From NCBI GenBank assembly GCA_003864575.1, contig BHES01000025.1, positions 1-34,811 on the forward strand: 34,811 bases of DNA, written 5' to 3'. The position numbers and the translations under genes were made by a program. Below the pieces are notes generated by a model. The model saw only the letters and a program-made list of their open reading frames with translations, searched no databases and was not told where the DNA came from. The stretch is from Enterobacterales bacterium (GTDB lineage: Bacteria > Pseudomonadota > Gammaproteobacteria > Enterobacterales > Enterobacteriaceae). This document shows positions 32,339 to 34,811 of this stretch, in pieces (the stretch's first letter is position 1; each line of letters begins with the position of its first letter).

Positions 32339-32358
32339 ATTGGGTTCACACCTTGCAT

Positions 32359-32751
32359 TTAAAACTGCACCAGCCGATCACAGGTCAGCGACGCCTCAGC
32401 CAAACTGCCGAGCCCCGTGAGGGTAAATCCTGACTGAAGATTAGCGAATTCTGTTCCCTGATTACGCGCTTCAGCGTCATCGATAACACCACGGCGCAAC
32501 GCCGCTGCCACGCAAATATTCAGCGCAATCTCGTTGTCGGCTGCCAAACGGTGCCACGCGCGGACAAGGTCAAACTCATCCGAGGCGGGTGCCGACAGCT
32601 GATTGCCATTAAGCACACCGTCACAGTAGAAAAATATGCTCTCAAGCTGATGCCCACAGGCGATCAGCGCCAGAGCGAACTGATAGGCGGCACTGGCTTG
32701 TTGCGTACCGTATGCAGGGCCGGTGACCAGCAGGCAATAACGCAGCTTCAA
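32359..32751 (-). CDS. tusD: Sulfurtransferase complex subunit TusD
   Basis: [46 protein letters not shown]...; DsrE-like. Confidence 0.94.
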   Translation of the reverse strand: MKLRYCLLVTGPAYGTQQASAAYQFALALIACGHQLESIFFYCDGVLNGNQLSAPASDEFDLVRAWHRLAADNEIALNICVAAALRRGVIDDAEARNQGTEFANLQSGFTLTGLGSLAEASLTCDRLVQF

Positions 32752-33470
32752 CGCTCGTTCCCCACCAGATCTCCGCTCTTGAACTGGCGGATATAGAGAT
32801 AAACAGTGTGTTTTGAAATATTCAGCCGGTCAGCAACCTGATTAATGGCGTCTTTAATATCAAAAATACCTTTCTCATAAAGATTCAGCACAACCTGACG
32901 GTTCTTGGCGTTGTTTGACACATTGCGGTCAGCATTCACCTCTTCGATGGTGAACTCCAGCGTCTGTGCAACCAGGTCGTCTACCGAGGAAGCGAAGTTA
33001 ACCGACGGTGCCACTTCCTGTGTTTCAGGGGGCATAAAGGTTTGAATAATTTGCGAGAAAGGCACATCAAGATTCATGTTGATGCACAGCAGCCCGATGA
33101 CACGCTGTTCACGATTGCGAATAGCAATAGTGACAGACTTCATCAAAACGCCGCTTTTTGCGCGGGTAAAATAGGCTCTGGAAACATTACTGTCCGCGCC
33201 GGTCATATCGTGCAGCATGCGCAGCGCCAGATCGGTGATCGGCGAACCGATTTTCCGTCCGGTATGTTCACCATTAGCGATCCGAATTGCCGAGCATTTC
33301 AGATCTTCTAATGAATGCAGAACAATTTCACAATGTTCACCAATCAACATGGCCAGACCATCTACCACAGCCTCATAGGAAGTGAGTATTTCGTGGTCGG
33401 TCTGATTGAAAGGACGTTGGTCCAGCAAATCCAGTTCGCCGGTTTCGCCAGATATAAGCGAATTAGACAT
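32748..33470 (-). CDS. yheO: YheO-like PAS/HTH transcriptional regulator
   Basis: PAS-like N-terminal region and C-terminal HTH ([34 protein letters not shown]); upstream of tusD with a 4-bp overlap. Confidence 0.9.
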   Translation of the reverse strand: MSNSLISGETGELDLLDQRPFNQTDHEILTSYEAVVDGLAMLIGEHCEIVLHSLEDLKCSAIRIANGEHTGRKIGSPITDLALRMLHDMTGADSNVSRAYFTRAKSGVLMKSVTIAIRNREQRVIGLLCINMNLDVPFSQIIQTFMPPETQEVAPSVNFASSVDDLVAQTLEFTIEEVNADRNVSNNAKNRQVVLNLYEKGIFDIKDAINQVADRLNISKHTVYLYIRQFKSGDLVGNER

Positions 33471-33680
33471 CGAAGCTACCACCCTCTACTTCGCATTGGC
33501 CTGACAGCAGCAATACGTATCAATCAATATCCCGGGTCCGTAACAGTAACAAACGTACGGTTAGACGCCCCTGGGTCACGTGGAATAGTGACGTTATGCC
33601 CGACGGACAAATGCGTCAAGTAATCATCATAGAGTAACCGCAGTAAAATGAGGGTCTGTGTGCGATTAATTCATTAGGCA

Positions 33681-33715
33681 AAAAAAACCGCCGCATTAAG
33701 CGACGGTTTTTATCA
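33681..33715 (-). terminator. fkpA terminator
   Basis: Minus strand AAAACCGTCGC TTAAT GCGGCGGTTTTTTTT. Confidence 0.88.
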
Positions 33716-33729
33716 CACCGGGCAAAAAT

Positions 33730-34593
33730 TTATTTTGCTTTAGGCGCTGCAGCTGCGGCTGCGTCATCAGCAGGCTGTTCAGCCGCCTTTGGATCTGCTT
33801 TTGGTGCGGCTTTCACATCCAGCAACTCTACGTCAAAGACCAGAGTTGAGTTAGCTGGGATCCTCGGAACGCCGGTTTTGCCGTAAGCCAGTTCTGGTGG
33901 AATGACCAGCTTGATTTTGCCGCCTTTCTTAACGTGTTTCAGGCCTTCGGTCCAGCCAGGGATAACACCGTCAAGACGGAAAGACAGTGGCTCACCGCGG
34001 GTATAAGAGTTATCGAACTCAGTACCGTCAGTCAGGGTGCCTTTGTAGTTAACCACGACAGTGTCGCTGTCTTTAGGCGCTTCACCGGTACCTGGTTTCT
34101 CAATCTGATATAGCAGACCTGATTCTGTTTTCTTCACGCCTTTAGTTTTGGCGAAATCTGCACGGAATTTGTCGCCTTTGTCAGCGTTAGCTTTAGCGTC
34201 TTGCTCCATCTTAGCTTGAGCAGAAGCTTTTACACGGCCTTCGAAGGTTTGCAGAGTTTTTTCGATTTCCTGATCTGACAGTTTGCTCTTATTAGCAAAC
34301 GCGTCCTGAACACCAGAGATCAACTGGTCTTTATCCAGTTTGATACCCAGTTTCTCTTGTTCTTTCAGAGAATTGTCCATGTAGCGGCCAAGTGAAGCAC
34401 CCAGCGCGTAAGCAGCCTGCTCATCATCACTTTTAAACTTGGTGGTATCAGTCGCTGCCGGCGCGGCGGTAGCGGCTGGTGCTGCGGCTGGTGTCTCAGC
34501 GGCTTTCGCTGCGTCGGCTGCCATAACCTGCGTAGCATTCAGAGCCAGTGCCATCGTGGTCGCTAACAGTGTTACTTTAAACAGTGATTTCAT
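33730..34593 (-). CDS. fkpA: FKBP-type peptidyl-prolyl isomerase FkpA, periplasmic
   Basis: Signal peptide MKSLFKVTLLATTMALALNATQVMAADA, FKBP domain (DTVVVNYKGTLTDGTEFDNSYTRGEPLSFRLDGVIPGWTEGLKHVKKGGKIKLVIPPELAYG). Confidence 0.95.
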   Translation of the reverse strand: MKSLFKVTLLATTMALALNATQVMAADAAKAAETPAAAPAATAAPAATDTTKFKSDDEQAAYALGASLGRYMDNSLKEQEKLGIKLDKDQLISGVQDAFANKSKLSDQEIEKTLQTFEGRVKASAQAKMEQDAKANADKGDKFRADFAKTKGVKKTESGLLYQIEKPGTGEAPKDSDTVVVNYKGTLTDGTEFDNSYTRGEPLSFRLDGVIPGWTEGLKHVKKGGKIKLVIPPELAYGKTGVPRIPANSTLVFDVELLDVKAAPKADPKAAEQPADDAAAAAAPKAK

Positions 34594-34811
34594 CCATTTC
34601 TCCAAGACCTGAAGCATATTACCTCAGGTAACAATTACGAAAATTCGTCGGTTACTATAACTGTCCCTGTTCAGACAAGACAATATCTATACACAGTTAA
34701 CTTGAAGATGCATTTTTCAGCATCTGGAAGTTGTCATTAATTCGGCGTGGCAACGCACCAGAAAGTCCCGGTAATATTTCACTAAAAAATCGTCTTATCT
34801 CCTCCCGGAAC

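Overview
The window is ordinary enterobacterial core chromosome, most similar in gene content to Yersiniaceae (genus not determined). From left to right it carries: the promoter/leader of an rRNA operon reading off the left edge; purHD; yjaH-like lipoprotein, hupA, yjaG (DUF416), nfi, hemE and nudC; rsd; a TPP riboswitch with the full thiCEFSGH operon; and, on the minus strand in transcriptional order, fkpA, yheO, tusDCB, rpsL-rpsG-fusA-tuf, secE-nusG, rplKAJL and rpoBC. The most notable feature is that the str operon (rpsL-rpsG-fusA-tuf) is joined directly to secE-nusG-rplKAJL-rpoBC through a single tuf gene. In E. coli these are two distant loci, each with its own tuf, so this looks like a tufA x tufB rearrangement junction or an assembly join across a repeated gene. 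Other points worth checking are structured regulatory DNA: a rplK promoter inside the nusG terminator hairpin, a long inverted repeat between tuf and secE, a perfect 13-bp inverted repeat in the L10 leader, and extra hairpins between thiH and rpoC. I saw no mobile element, CRISPR array, tRNA, defence system or other undescribed system. Coordinates of regulatory sites were counted by hand.
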